From contig JAAVDH010000040.1 of NCBI GenBank assembly GCA_014801865.1, positions 1 to 46,939 on the forward strand: a stretch of 46,939 nucleotides of DNA. Direction: 5' to 3'. Shown here piece after piece: positions 32,768 to 42,800 of the stretch. Position numbers and translations under genes: made by a program. Source of the stretch: Bacteroides sp. (GTDB taxonomy: Bacteria > Bacteroidota > Bacteroidia > Bacteroidales > Muribaculaceae). Below the pieces are notes generated by a model that was not told the origin of the DNA, searched no databases, and was given only the letters and a program-made list of their open reading frames with translations. The stretch's first letter is position 1. Every line of letters starts with the position of its first letter.

Positions 32768-34170
32768 TTTGTCTCGAGTACGATAATATTGTCAATACCC
32801 TCCGACACATTTGATGGGTCAGAGAGGTGTTTGTAATACTTAAGCTGGGCAGGGAGAAGATGCAGTGTCACGCCACCGCCGTCCTTCGCCTTATGTGTGG
32901 TGAATTCCACCTTCTCGCCACCGTCATACGTAGTCGCGCTCTTGACCTTGCATGTCAGGGGCAGATGCAGGTCGGCTACTTCAGGCGAGGTTACGTGTAC
33001 ATACAGTTTGTCGCCCTTGCGGGTTGTCACTCCCCAGTCCTGTACGGGCACATCGCCTGCGCGGGTACCGTAGATGGTCTCGCCGTAGGTGCGCATCCAT
33101 TCGCCTATCTCCTTCATGCGTTCGAGAGCTGCAGCGGGTATCTCGCCACTTGGCTGAGGACCAACGTTGAGAAGCAGGTTGCCGCCTCGTCCGGCAGCAC
33201 CGAGGAGCAGATGGATAATCTCCTTTGTGCTCTTATAATTCTGGTCCATAATCTTGTAACCCCACATGCCGTTCATCGTCTGACACGTCTCGAGAGGCAA
33301 TCCGGTTACATCCTGTCCCGACAGTCCGGCCGTGTTCTCGCCGGGCAGGTCACGCTCGAATATCTGTATATCTTCGCCGGGAAAGGGTACCTGATGGTGG
33401 TTGTTGCCCACCAGGCAGGAGGGTTGCAGACGGTGTATGAGCTGATACTGTTCGGGGAATTTCCAGTCGAAAGGTATGGAGTCCTGTTCGTGATCCCACC
33501 ATCCGTCAAACCATACTGCGCCTATGGGGCCGTAGTCGGTGAGCAGTTCGGTGAGCTGATTGTTCATGAACTTGTAGTAGGCCGGATAGTCGCGGAGGGT
33601 TGTATCGCGGCCTGTCTCGAGCCCTGTACGGCCTGAGGGATAGTCAGGGCGTGTCCAGTCGATGTGGGAGTAATAGAGGTGCAGTTTTATGTCCTGGCGT
33701 TGACACTCGTCGGCAAGTTTCTTAAGTACATCGCGACCGAAGGGGGTAGCATCCACGATGTTGTAGTCACTTTCTTTGGTGTCCCACATGGAGAAGCCGT
33801 CGTGATGGCGCGTAGTGAAGCAGATATATTTTGCGCCTGCATCCTTGATGGCCGACACCCACTGTTTGGCATCGAAGTGTGCTGGATAGAATCCGCGTGC
33901 AGCTTTGGCATATTCGTCGGCCTTTGGGCCGTATGTGAGATACCATTCGCCCTGGCCGAACATGCTGTAGAGTCCCCAGTGGATAAAGATACCGAGCCCG
34001 TGGTCGGCAAACTGCTCACGCGCCTCAAGTATTTCCTCGGTGGGAGTGTATACCCATTGGCGGTTAGGGTCCATGGCCATGTATTCGGGGGTGAGTGTGC
34101 GTGCTTCCTCACCGGCATGTGCGGCAATAGCGGTCAACATCGCACCTGCGAGAAGGGTTGAGACTTTCAT
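32764..34170 (-). CDS. Alpha-L-fucosidase, glycoside hydrolase family 29
   Basis: A 468-residue exported GH29 enzyme that removes alpha-linked fucose from host glycans such as mucin. The signal peptide is MKVSTLLAGAMLTAIAAHA. The catalytic barrel includes FIHWGLYSMFGQGEWY, RHHDGFSMWD and the nucleophile Asp222 in GAVWFDGWW. A C-terminal beta domain starts at about residue 375. It is the first gene of the fucosidase-cutC-transglutaminase operon. Its -7 box (TACTTTG, 34218-34224, minus) touches the R2 hairpin at 34224-34275. Confidence 0.94.
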   Translation of the reverse strand: MKVSTLLAGAMLTAIAAHAGEEARTLTPEYMAMDPNRQWVYTPTEEILEAREQFADHGLGIFIHWGLYSMFGQGEWYLTYGPKADEYAKAARGFYPAHFDAKQWVSAIKDAGAKYICFTTRHHDGFSMWDTKESDYNIVDATPFGRDVLKKLADECQRQDIKLHLYYSHIDWTRPDYPSGRTGLETGRDTTLRDYPAYYKFMNNQLTELLTDYGPIGAVWFDGWWDHEQDSIPFDWKFPEQYQLIHRLQPSCLVGNNHHQVPFPGEDIQIFERDLPGENTAGLSGQDVTGLPLETCQTMNGMWGYKIMDQNYKSTKEIIHLLLGAAGRGGNLLLNVGPQPSGEIPAAALERMKEIGEWMRTYGETIYGTRAGDVPVQDWGVTTRKGDKLYVHVTSPEVADLHLPLTCKVKSATTYDGGEKVEFTTHKAKDGGGVTLHLLPAQLKYYKHLSDPSNVSEGIDNIIVLETK

Positions 34171-34217
34171 GGAAGGTAGTTGTGAAGTGGTGTGATAATG
34201 AGATTTTGAGAAAAAAA

Positions 34218-34224
34218 CAAAGTA
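34218..34224 (-). promoter_or_regulatory. Promoter -7 box of the fucosidase operon
   Basis: TACTTTG on the minus strand (one base fewer than the TAnnTTTG consensus) ends at the base where the R2 hairpin begins, 48 bases before the start at 34170. The -33 region would lie inside the hairpin. Confidence 0.5.
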
Positions 34225-34275
34225 AGTGCGTCCGACAACGCCGTCGCCAAGCGACTCATTGTGTTGGACGCACTT
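34224..34275. repeat. Long hairpin element R2, copy 2
   Basis: AAGTGCGTCCGACA (34224-34237) and its inverse at 34262-34275 form a 14-bp stem with one wobble. Inside, GTCGC and GCGAC form a second stem. The core CGTCGCcaaGCGACTCATT matches copy 1 at 29289-29307 except for the three-base loop. On the minus strand it is followed by ACTTTG and seven T residues, so it may also terminate the valS-DUF3127 transcript. The remaining gap to 34359 also holds a small AGTGCC/GGCACT hairpin near 34331. Confidence 0.8.
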
Positions 34276-34359
34276 ATTTTTACGTATCCGTGTACTTCCC
34301 GTGGGTCATGCACGGTTAAGCATTATATAGTGCCTCCGGCACTCAGGTGGTTCGTGTGA

Positions 34360-34749
34360 TTAGAAGGGCAGGTCATCGGCCTGGTCGCCACCACCGAACG
34401 AGGGGGCGGGGGGCATGGCGGGGCCGGGATTCATGGCGGGAGCACCTCCGAAGGCTGCGGGAGTTGCTTCGGCGGGAGCTGCACCTTCCTTCTCAGCCTT
34501 CCAGCCACGGATGCTGGTGTACCAGCGGCCCATGTATTCGCGGCTTTCGATGTCGAAGCTGAGGGTCACCATATCACCCACGTTGAGGGGATACTGGTCG
34601 GCACGTTCGCCGAAGAAGTCGAAATGAACCTTCTTGGGATATGTCTCGATAGTCTCAAGCACATATTCGCGCTTTTTCCAGGCATTGCCGTTCTTGGATG
34701 TGCCCGACATTTCGGGAAGGGCAACTATGATTTTTCCTTTGATTTCCAT
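34360..34749 (-). CDS. DUF3127 OB-fold-like protein with SSB-like C-terminal tip
   Basis: A 129-residue protein of the DUF3127 family. The first 85 residues are strand-rich with features of an OB fold (KGKIIVALPEMSG, KKREYVLET and MVTLSFDIESREY). A flexible Gly/Pro/Ala tail follows, ending GGGDQADDLPF. This architecture matches single-stranded DNA-binding protein, whose acidic tip (DDDIPF) docks repair and replication partners. I infer nucleic acid binding and contact with SSB-tip-binding proteins. The gene lies 49 bases after valS on the same strand. Confidence 0.85.
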   Translation of the reverse strand: MEIKGKIIVALPEMSGTSKNGNAWKKREYVLETIETYPKKVHFDFFGERADQYPLNVGDMVTLSFDIESREYMGRWYTSIRGWKAEKEGAAPAEATPAAFGGAPAMNPGPAMPPAPSFGGGDQADDLPF

Positions 34750-34798
34750 ATATGTGGGAGTCGTTAATATTAGTAAGTATAGATGGTGAGAGACGATT

Positions 34799-37417
34799 TT
34801 AGCTCAGAGCGGCGATAGCTGCGTTGAGCGAATCGATACGGGCCTGTGCGTCAGCCACCTTGCGACGTTCGCCTTCAACTACGGCTGCCGGAGCGTTGTT
34901 GACGAAGCGCTCGTTGCTGAGTTTCGCTTCTACTTTGGCTTTGAATCCGGTATAGTAGTCAAGGTCTTTTCTCAGCTTGGCCAGTTCGGCTTCTACGTTT
35001 ACAGAGCTTCCGAGAGGTATGTTTACCTCGGTGGCACCTACGAGGAATGTAGCTGCCGAGGGATCTTTTTCGGCGTTATGCACAATCTCCGAAGCGTTCA
35101 CGAGCTTAATGATGAGGCCGTCTTCAGCCTTGTCCCATGTGCCGAGTACGTGGATGGCCACCTGCTCCTTGTTGGGGATATTCTTCTGGGCACGTACGCC
35201 ACGCACACCGTTGACTACCTCCTTGAGGTGTTCCATGCGGCCAAGCAGTGCATGGTCAATGGCGTTGACACGGGGAGTGGGGGCATACATGATAGATTCG
35301 CCGGGACGACGGTCGCTCAGATGCTGCCACAGCTCTTCGGTGATGAAGGGCATGAAGGGGTGGAGCAGACGCAGCAGGGCGTCAAAGTATTCGAGCGTTG
35401 CGCGGTAGGTCTTGATGTCTGAGGGAGAGCCGTAAGCGGGCTTCACCATTTCGAGATACCAGGCTGAGAATTCGTCCCAGAACAAGCGATAGAGAGCCAT
35501 GAGGGCTTCCGAGATACGGAATTTGCCCATGAGGTCGTTGACCTCCTCGATGGTGGCTGAAAGTTTGTGGCCAAACCATTCCACGGCTTCTGCGGCGGCG
35601 CGGGGCTGCTCTATGCTCTCGTCTACCTCCCAGCCCTTTACAAGGCGGAATGCATTCCAGATTTTGTTACAGAAGTTACGTCCGGTCTCGCAGAGTTTCT
35701 TGTCAAAGAGTATGTCATTACCTGCGGGAGCCGAGAGCATGAGACCCATACGTACGCCGTCGGCACCGTAATTAGCTATGAGGTCGAGCGGGTCGGGCGA
35801 GTTGCCGAGCTGCTTCGACATCTTGCGGCCTATTTCATCGCGCACGATACCGGTGAAATACACATTATTAAATGGCTGCTTGCCTTCATATTCATATCCG
35901 GCCATAATCATGCGGGCCACCCAGAAGAATATGATGTCAGGACCGGTAACGAGGTCGGCTGTGGGATAGTAGTAGCGTATCTCCTCGTTGTCGGGGTCAA
36001 GTATGCCGTTGAAGAGCGATATGGGCCAGAGCCATGATGAGAACCATGTGTCAAGCACATCTTCATCCTGATGGAGGTCGGCTGCTGTCAGTTTGGGATT
36101 CTTCTCGCGGGCCATGGCAAGAGCCTCCTCGGGGGTCTCGGCCACTACGATGCTGCCGTCGGGCAGGTAGTAGGCGGGCACACGGTGGCCCCACCATAAC
36201 TGACGTGAGATACACCAGTCGCGTATCTCGGTCATCCAGCGGCGGTAAGTGGTCTTGAATTTTTCGGGAATGAAGTGTATGGTGTCATTCTCCACGGCCT
36301 CGAGAGCGGGTTTTGCCAGACCCTTCATGTCAAGGAACCACTGATTGCTCAGGCGAGGTTCGGTCACGGTGTCAGCGTTGCGCTCAGAGTAGCCCACCTT
36401 GTTCTCATAGTTTTCAATCTTCTCTATGAGTCCGGCGGCCTGAAGGTCTTCGGCTATCTGCTTGCGCACATCGAAGCGGTCCATGCCTACGTACATGCCG
36501 GCAGCTTCGCTCACTGTGGCGTCGTCGTTGAATATATCTATTGATTCCAGTCCGTACTTCTGGCCCAGCATATAGTCGTTGGGGTCATGAGCGGGGGTCA
36601 CTTTGAGGCATCCGGTACCGAATTCGATATCTACGTACTCATCCTCGATTACGGGTATCTCCCTGCCCACCAAAGGCACTATCACGCGCTTGCCGCGCAG
36701 ATGCTGATTCTTGGGGTCATTGGGGTTGATACACATGGCTGTGTCGCCCATTATGGTTTCGGGGCGCGTGGTGGCCACGATGGCACAGGTATCTTCGCCT
36801 ACCACCTTATAGCGCAGGTAGTAGAGCTTGCTGTGCTCCTCCTTATATATTACCTCGGCGTCGCTAAGCGCGGTGCGGGCCTTGGGGTCCCAGTTGACCA
36901 TGCGCTTGCCACGGTAGATGAGTCCCTTGCGGTAGAGGTCGACAAACACGTGGATTACGCTGCGTGAGCGTATGTCGTCCATAGTGAAGGCTGTGCGGCT
37001 CCAGTCGCACGATGCACCGAGCTTCTTGAGCTGCTCGAGGATGATACCGCCGTGCTTTTCCTTCCATTCCCAGGCGTGGGTCAGGAACTGCTCGCGGGTA
37101 AGGTCGCGCTTGCGTATGCCCTCTGCGGCGAGCTTGGCCACGACCTTAGCCTCGGTGGCTATGGATGCGTGGTCGGTGCCGGGCACCCACAGGGCATTCT
37201 TGCCGTCCATACGGGCGCGGCGTATGAGTATGTCCTGAATGGTGTTGTTGAGCATGTGGCCCATGTGCAGTATACCTGTCACGTTGGGCGGAGGAATAAC
37301 GATAGTATAGGGTTCTCTACTGTCGGGTACGCTGCGGAAGAGCTCATGCTCCATCCAGTAGGCATACCATTTGTCCTCTACTTCCGAAGGATTATATTTT
37401 GTGGCTAACTCGTTCAT
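34799..37417 (-). CDS. valS: Valyl-tRNA synthetase
   Basis: An 872-residue class I synthetase that attaches valine to tRNA-Val. The HIGH motif is HMGH at residues 51-54 ([13 protein letters not shown]). The KMSKS motif is KMSKQ from Lys532, the form usual in Bacteroidota. The editing domain (about 190-330), the anticodon-binding domain (from about 600) and a C-terminal coiled-coil arm (about 800-872, [20 protein letters not shown]) are all present. The -7 box is TATATTTG at 37454-37461 (minus). The product is full length. Confidence 0.97.
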   Translation of the reverse strand: MNELATKYNPSEVEDKWYAYWMEHELFRSVPDSREPYTIVIPPPNVTGILHMGHMLNNTIQDILIRRARMDGKNALWVPGTDHASIATEAKVVAKLAAEGIRKRDLTREQFLTHAWEWKEKHGGIILEQLKKLGASCDWSRTAFTMDDIRSRSVIHVFVDLYRKGLIYRGKRMVNWDPKARTALSDAEVIYKEEHSKLYYLRYKVVGEDTCAIVATTRPETIMGDTAMCINPNDPKNQHLRGKRVIVPLVGREIPVIEDEYVDIEFGTGCLKVTPAHDPNDYMLGQKYGLESIDIFNDDATVSEAAGMYVGMDRFDVRKQIAEDLQAAGLIEKIENYENKVGYSERNADTVTEPRLSNQWFLDMKGLAKPALEAVENDTIHFIPEKFKTTYRRWMTEIRDWCISRQLWWGHRVPAYYLPDGSIVVAETPEEALAMAREKNPKLTAADLHQDEDVLDTWFSSWLWPISLFNGILDPDNEEIRYYYPTADLVTGPDIIFFWVARMIMAGYEYEGKQPFNNVYFTGIVRDEIGRKMSKQLGNSPDPLDLIANYGADGVRMGLMLSAPAGNDILFDKKLCETGRNFCNKIWNAFRLVKGWEVDESIEQPRAAAEAVEWFGHKLSATIEEVNDLMGKFRISEALMALYRLFWDEFSAWYLEMVKPAYGSPSDIKTYRATLEYFDALLRLLHPFMPFITEELWQHLSDRRPGESIMYAPTPRVNAIDHALLGRMEHLKEVVNGVRGVRAQKNIPNKEQVAIHVLGTWDKAEDGLIIKLVNASEIVHNAEKDPSAATFLVGATEVNIPLGSSVNVEAELAKLRKDLDYYTGFKAKVEAKLSNERFVNNAPAAVVEGERRKVADAQARIDSLNAAIAALS

Positions 37418-37453
37418 CGGTTAAGTGAGTGTTACTTACTGCGAAAATTTATG

Positions 37454-37461
37454 CAAATATA
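37454..37461 (-). promoter_or_regulatory. Promoter -7 box of valS
   Basis: TATATTTG on the minus strand, 36 bases before the start at 37417. A 14-base motif, AAGTAAGTCGTAAA (37477-37490), lies just upstream. Confidence 0.7.
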
Positions 37462-37568
37462 CGGAAAATAGCTTGTAAGTAAGTCGTAAAAATTATTTTA
37501 TACTGTCTTCGGGAGTATTTTCGGATGATTTTCACTTGATTGCGAAGGTGTGTGGCGAAGAAAAGTGC

Positions 37569-37576
37569 TATCTTTG
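37569..37576 (+). promoter_or_regulatory. Promoter -7 box of the DUF4293 gene
   Basis: TATCTTTG, with a leader of about 70 bases to the ATG at 37655. It diverges from valS. Confidence 0.65.
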
Positions 37577-37654
37577 CGGCTGCAAGTCCATAGCGAAATG
37601 CCGCGTGAACTATAGTTGTCAATAAGTATTCATCGTAAAATATCAAGAACTTAT

Positions 37655-38044
37655 ATGGTTATCCAACGTATCCAGTCGCTTCTGCTCCTTCTCTCAGCCG
37701 TGTTTTCCATAGTATATCTCTTTGTGCCTTACGGTTACGCTCCCGAGGGAGTCACCCCGCTATGCTGTCCGGCTATGTGGATAATGACCGCTCTGGCTGC
37801 TGTACTCACTTTAGGAGATATATTCCTATATAAAAACACCACGCTTCAGCGCAGGCTGATCGTGGTGTGTGGATTGCTGCTCGTGGCAGTGGCGGTGCTT
37901 AGTCTTCTCCCCGTATTCGGAGGCTCAATGGCTATCGGAGCCGGTGACCTGCTGCTTCTTGGCGCGCTGATAAATCTCGGCTTTGCCTTCCGCTGCATCC
38001 GTGCCGATGAGCGACTTCTGCGCTCGCTCGACCGCATACGATAA
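37655..38044 (+). CDS. DUF4293 family small membrane protein
   Basis: A 129-residue protein with four membrane segments (about 5-24, 35-55, 65-85 and 90-110). It begins MVIQRIQSLLLLLSAVFSI, the usual start of DUF4293 proteins, a Bacteroidota family without known function. The in-frame TTG at 37616 is rejected because it would add a polar extension not seen in the family. It is convergent with the amidase gene, with 39 bases between them. Confidence 0.82.
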   Translation: MVIQRIQSLLLLLSAVFSIVYLFVPYGYAPEGVTPLCCPAMWIMTALAAVLTLGDIFLYKNTTLQRRLIVVCGLLLVAVAVLSLLPVFGGSMAIGAGDLLLLGALINLGFAFRCIRADERLLRSLDRIR

Positions 38045-38083
38045 GTTGTTGCCCGCCAGGGTAGGGCAGGGGCTATATTTCTG

Positions 38084-38494
38084 CTATATATCGGCATATT
38101 CGCCGGTGGCGTCGAAGCAGGGGCAGGCCTTGGCTGCGAAGTCGCGATGGCTGTGAATGACGGCTGAAGGATAACGCTCCTTCAGTTGCTTGAGAAGTGT
38201 GTGCAGGGCCGCGCGCTGCTGTAATGTACGTGTGTCGGCCGGAGTAGTGCCGTCAGAGGCGACTCCTCCCACGTAGCATACTCCTATCGAACGGCTGTTG
38301 TGACCCTTGCAGTGTGCGCCGGTCTGTTGTTCGGGGCGACCTTCCATGACAGTGCCGTCGAGCCCTACGACATAGTGATAGCCTATAGAGCGAAACCCTC
38401 TGGCGCGGTGCCAGCGATCAATCTCTGTTACGCTAACGGGTCGTCCGGCCGGAGTGGCTGTGCAGTGAACGATGATTTCTGTGATTTGTCTCAT
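38084..38494 (-). CDS. N-acetylmuramoyl-L-alanine amidase (Amidase_2 type)
   Basis: A 136-residue single-domain zinc amidase that cuts the link between peptide stem and muramic acid in peptidoglycan. The first zinc ligand is His10 in IIVHCTAT; GYHYVVGLDG holds the conserved tyrosine, and HSHRDFAAKACPCFD holds the second histidine and the conserved Cys ligand. There is no signal peptide, so export would need a holin or lysis. Short amidases of this type are scattered in Bacteroidales genomes and are often phage-derived. No other phage gene is seen nearby. The -7 box TAGCTTTG is at 38526-38533 (minus). Confidence 0.9.
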   Translation of the reverse strand: MRQITEIIVHCTATPAGRPVSVTEIDRWHRARGFRSIGYHYVVGLDGTVMEGRPEQQTGAHCKGHNSRSIGVCYVGGVASDGTTPADTRTLQQRAALHTLLKQLKERYPSAVIHSHRDFAAKACPCFDATGEYADI

Positions 38495-38499
38495 AGCAG

Positions 38500-38706
38500 A
38501 TGAATTTATTTATGAATTTGCTGCGCAAAGCTATGTTCATATCGTTGGCTCCTGACGACGGATTCGCCCTTCTGTGCCGTGTGAATGACATCGATTCATT
38601 GTCAGTAGAATTGTATATAATATGCAAAATGAGGATTTTCAAGGAGTTGCGGAGTCATAGCTTTGAATTAGTAAAACGCTATAAAAAATATAGTTTGATT
38701 AAGTGA
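38500..38706 (+). CDS. Small ORF of unknown function ending at a terminator
   Basis: A 68-codon frame starting MNLFMNLLRKAMFISLAPDD and ending with a basic stretch (KELRSHSFELVKRYKKYSL). I recognise no family and no clear promoter. In its favour, the TGA stop is directly followed by a good intrinsic terminator whose stem begins at the last base of the stop. Against it, the frame covers the amidase promoter region and its codon use is AT-rich, unlike neighbours. It may instead be the remnant of a gene. Confidence 0.3.
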   Translation: MNLFMNLLRKAMFISLAPDDGFALLCRVNDIDSLSVELYIICKMRIFKELRSHSFELVKRYKKYSLIK

Positions 38707-38730
38707 AAGACCGTGTTTGTCGGTCTTTTA
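38706..38730 (+). terminator. Intrinsic terminator
   Basis: AAAGACCG (38706-38713) and CGGTCTTT (38721-38728) form an 8-bp stem with a 7-base loop (TGTTTGT) and a T-rich end. It lies before the Lrp promoter and directly after the 38500 frame. Confidence 0.8.
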
Positions 38731-38758
38731 ATCCTGTATGTAAAATTTTCTTAAATAA

Positions 38759-38791
38759 TTTTGTAGGGTGGAATAAAAGTTACTACCTTTG
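38759..38791 (+). promoter_or_regulatory. Promoter of the Lrp-family regulator
   Basis: TTTTG at 38759-38763 and TACCTTTG at 38784-38791, separated by 20 bases. The leader to the ATG at 38915 is about 115 bases long, which leaves room for leader control. Confidence 0.78.
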
Positions 38792-38914
38792 CAGCGACTG
38801 TGGACCTGTTTCATTTGCAGCCATGCGAAAGCTCTCCCAGCGCTTCGGATGTGGATTAGCCGGTTTAAGTCATAAATAATCTCAAATCCATTCCCCACAT
38901 AAAAATTTTCAAGT

Positions 38915-39409
38915 ATGCCTAAATATCATCTTGACCGCCTGGACTGTAAAATCATAGACATTCTCTCGCGCAACGCTCGTACATCGTTGCTCGAAATCGG
39001 TCGTGAATGTGGAGTGTCAGGTGCCGCTATCCATCAGCGAGTACAGAAGCTCGTTGAGACCGGTATCATCGACCACTTCGACACCATGATCAGCCCTCGC
39101 TCACTTGATCTCAACCTCCGCTCATTCATCGGTATCATGCTGGAGAACCCCGCAGACGCTCCCCAGGTTATCGAGCGTATGCGTGAGATTCCCGAAATCG
39201 TGGAATGTCACACCGTGACCGGCCCCTACGACCTCCTTATCAAGGTGTTTGCTCGCGATGCCGACCACCTCTTCGAGATTCTCCACGGCAGCATCGAACC
39301 TGTAGGTTCATTCCGCACCGACACCTTCCTCTCTTTCGTAGAGAACGTACGCCGTCAGGTACCCGTTAACCCCACCAAGAAGCGTCGTCCCCTCCCCGAA
39401 AACCGTTAA
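38915..39409 (+). CDS. Lrp/AsnC family transcriptional regulator
   Basis: A 164-residue regulator. The N-terminal winged helix-turn-helix (about 5-60: LDCKIIDILSRNARTSLLEI, then GAAIHQRVQKLVETG) binds DNA. The RAM domain (about 70-145: FIGIMLENPADAPQ, then VTGPYDLLIKVF) binds amino acids and forms octamers. This group usually senses leucine or other amino acids and controls metabolism. It is monocistronic, with its own promoter and terminator. Nothing ties it to the SusC locus downstream. The C-terminal 20 residues are basic. Confidence 0.92.
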   Translation: MPKYHLDRLDCKIIDILSRNARTSLLEIGRECGVSGAAIHQRVQKLVETGIIDHFDTMISPRSLDLNLRSFIGIMLENPADAPQVIERMREIPEIVECHTVTGPYDLLIKVFARDADHLFEILHGSIEPVGSFRTDTFLSFVENVRRQVPVNPTKKRRPLPENR

Positions 39410-39477
39410 TCCCTACTCGTAGGGTCAGGAGATAAGGCACGGATTTAAGCCGCCACTCCTTATTATATATAATATAA

Positions 39478-39515
39478 CAGGGCATGTGCAGTTTCTGCGC
39501 ATGCCCTGCGTCTTT
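39478..39515 (+). terminator. Intrinsic terminator after the Lrp-family gene
   Basis: CAGGGCATGTGCAG (39478-39491) and its near-inverse (39495-39508) make a 14-bp stem with a three-base loop and one wobble, followed by a T-rich tract. The rest of the 426-base gap to 39835 holds the SusC promoter and leader. Confidence 0.85.
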
Positions 39516-39678
39516 TCTTCCCCGGTGCGTCAGCCCCGCCTTCATCGGGAGCTGTGTGACACTTCTCAAGGCGCAAGCGGATTAAACTTCGTAAGTCAGG
39601 AGCGGGTTAGAATGAAATTGAAATGTTAAAGCCGTAAAATATCATGACTGAATTGTAGAATTATTTGTGCCGTTTACG

Positions 39679-39686
39679 TATCTTTG
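39679..39686 (+). promoter_or_regulatory. Promoter -7 box of the SusC-SusD operon
   Basis: TATCTTTG, about 150 bases before the ATG. The long leader contains TAACCAATCA at 39784-39793, 43 bases before the start. The -33 box is weak. Confidence 0.6.
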
Positions 39687-39835
39687 TGGTAATTTTGACT
39701 ATGTGCACCTCAACGCTCTCTTCCAGGGCGCGAGTGGATTCATCTGTCATAAGGTGGCTTAAAGTGCTTAAACCGCTGATTATTAACCAATCAAAAAATT
39801 CAAAAAGAAACAAAACATACAGTAATTTTTACCTT

Positions 39836-42800
39836 ATGCTAAAACCAATCGTATCAGTTAGCAAATTGCTATTAGCAGCTTCTGTACTTGGTGGTGTGGC
39901 AGTTCCCGCTACCATGCAGGCTGCTCCGGCACCTGTAGAACAGAGCTCAAACTCGGCTACGGGTATCGTACTTGATGAGTACGGCGACGGACTTATCGGT
40001 GCTTCCGTACGTCTGACCTCTGACCTCTCAAAGGGTGTGTCAACCAACGTTGACGGTGAGTTCGCCTTGGCCAATGTAAAGAAGGGCTCAAAGCTTCTCA
40101 TCACCTCTGTAGGCTACAGAAACGTAGAAGTAGTGTGGAACGGTACTCCTCTGACCGTACAGATGGAGCTCGACTCACAGACTCTTGACGAAGTGGTGGT
40201 AACCGCCATGGGTATTAAGCGTAAAGAGTCATCGCTTACCTACGCTACTCAGGAGATCAAGGGCGACGACCTCATGAAGGTGCAGGACGCCAACTTCGTA
40301 AATGCCCTCAACGGTAAGGTGTCAGGTGTGACCATCACTCAGAGCGCCGGTGGTGCCGGTGGTGCCTCCAAGATTCTTCTTCGTGGTAACAAGTCTGTGA
40401 TGGGTAACAACGATCCTCTCGTTGTAGTTGACGGTATTCCCATGACCAACCAGGTTAAGGGCACCTCAAACTGGAGCTCAGGTAGTGAACTCGGCTACGC
40501 CAGCACTTCGGAAGGCGGCGACGCCCTTTCGCTCATCAACCCCGACGACATCGCCAGCATCAACGTGCTCAAGGGCGCTAACGCTGCCGCTCTTTACGGT
40601 TCTGCCGCTGCCAACGGTGTACTCATGATTACCACCAAGAAGGGTAAGGAGGGCAAGATCAGTGTTACTGTCAACTCAAGCGTAAGCTTCGAGAATCCCC
40701 TCGCAAAGCCCGACCTGCAGTACATCTACGGTACACGTTTCCTCAACGACCCCCAGGGTAATCCTATCAGCATGAGCATCGGTGCTTGGGGTAAGAAGAT
40801 CGGCACCTATACCGACGCCGAACTTGCTTACGACAAGTCACGTATCACCAACACTGCCCAGCACCATATCGATAACTTCTTCGAAACCGGTACTACCTGG
40901 AACAACTCACTCGCCATCTCCGGCGGTACTGAGAAGATTCGTAACTACTTCTCTTACGCAAATTCAAATTCACAGGGTATGATGCCTAACAACTCATACA
41001 ACCGTAATACATTTGCGTTCCGTCAGAACTACAACCTCATCGGTGGCAAACTTAAGATCGACCTCTCGATCAACTACGCTTACGCCAAGAACGCCAACCG
41101 TCCCGGTGGTGGTACTGCAATGAACCCCCTCTACGACCTCTATCGTCTGCCCGGTAACGCCGACATGAACTACTACCGCGCAAACTATATGGATCCCAAC
41201 GGTTCATGGCAGACAAGTAATGCTGTCGAATTCCTTCTGAACGGTAAGAAGACTTCACAATTCGCTACCCTCACAGGTCCCGCTCAGAACTGGTTCTACC
41301 CCTGGACTGCTGACAACAACAACCCCTACTGGATCACCAACATGAACCGCAACACCTCTGTTGAGGAACGTGTGTATGGTTCAGGTGTCATCACCTACGA
41401 GATCATCCCCGGTCTTACCGTAACCGGCCGTCTTAACGCCGACCGCTCAAAGATGACCACCATCACCAACCGTTATGCTACCACCCAGCTTCCCTCAGCT
41501 AAGGAAGACTATGGTATCTACGGTAACGGCCGTTACAACAGTAACGACTGGTATGTTGACGCTATGGCATCGTATAACAACACCTTCAACGACACCTACT
41601 CTGTATCAGCATCAGCCGGTTGGGTAGGCCACACCGTGAAGAGCGACGTATACAGCCAGTGGGTTAACGCTACATACTTTGACCAGTATAGCATGAACAA
41701 GCCTCCCCAGTACGCAAACTACTTCCACCCCACCGCACGCTTCAATGGCAACGGTATCAGCGCTTCCAATAGCTCTAACTGGGACAAGGGTCTTTTCTTC
41801 ACCGGCCAGTTCGGTTATAAGGATATGGTTTACCTCGAAGGTAGCTACCGTGTCGACTGGTATCGTGCCTTCCGTCAGTTTGCCGACCGTGGTACTCCCG
41901 ACCACTACGGCTACTGGTCAATTGGTGCCAACACCCTCGTTCACCGCTACGTGAAGATGCCCGAGTTTATCTCACACCTCAAGCTCCGCGCTTCTTACTC
42001 TGAGGTAGGTAACTCAATCCCCAACGTGGTGTTTGCCAAGACCAGCGTAGACCTCGCTACCGGTGCTGCCGGATCTCCCGTCTACGGTTACTTCGACAAT
42101 CCCCGTCCTGAGACTTCAAAGTCATTCGAGGCCGGTTTCGATATCTCGCTCTTCCAGAGCTCACTCAACTGGGACCTCACTTACTATAACACTGACCTGA
42201 CCAACTCTTACTTCCTCGCCGCTACCACCGGTGGTAAGTCAAAGCCCGTTAACACCGGTTCTATCCGCAACCAGGGTATCGAGACAACCATCACTTACGA
42301 TATCTTCGCAGGTGGCGACTGGACATGGCGCACAGGTTTCAACCTCGCTTACAACGACAACAAGATTAAGAAGACCTTCACCGACGAATTCGGTCAGCCC
42401 GCTATGATGGAGCAGCTCATCGCCAACGGTTCTATCGCCGTTCGCTACCAGCCCGACGGTTCTTATGGTGATATCTACGCTCTCGACTTCGTTCGCAATG
42501 AGGATGGTTCTATCTATATCGATCCCAATGCAGGTGTGCCCGTTAAGTCTAACAACCAGTGGGCTTACCTCGGCAACATGAACTCAAAGTGGCAGCTCGG
42601 TTGGTCTAACACTATCCGTTGGAAAGACCTCTCGCTCTACTTCCTTATCAATGGCCGTCTCGGCGGTAAGTTCATTTCGCTCACCGAAGCTTATCTTGAC
42701 CAGATCGGTATGTCACAGCGCACCGCCGACGCCCGTCTCGCTGCCGAAGCCAGTGGTCTGATGTGGACCTCAGCCGACGGTTCTGTTAGCAAGCCCGGTA

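Noticed and set aside
38084-38494. Prophage around the amidase
   Set aside because: No integrase, capsid, tail, holin or attachment site is visible; a single amidase does not make a prophage.
39665-39835. N-terminal extension of SusC
   Set aside because: It covers the -7 box at 39679-39686 and precedes the signal peptide.
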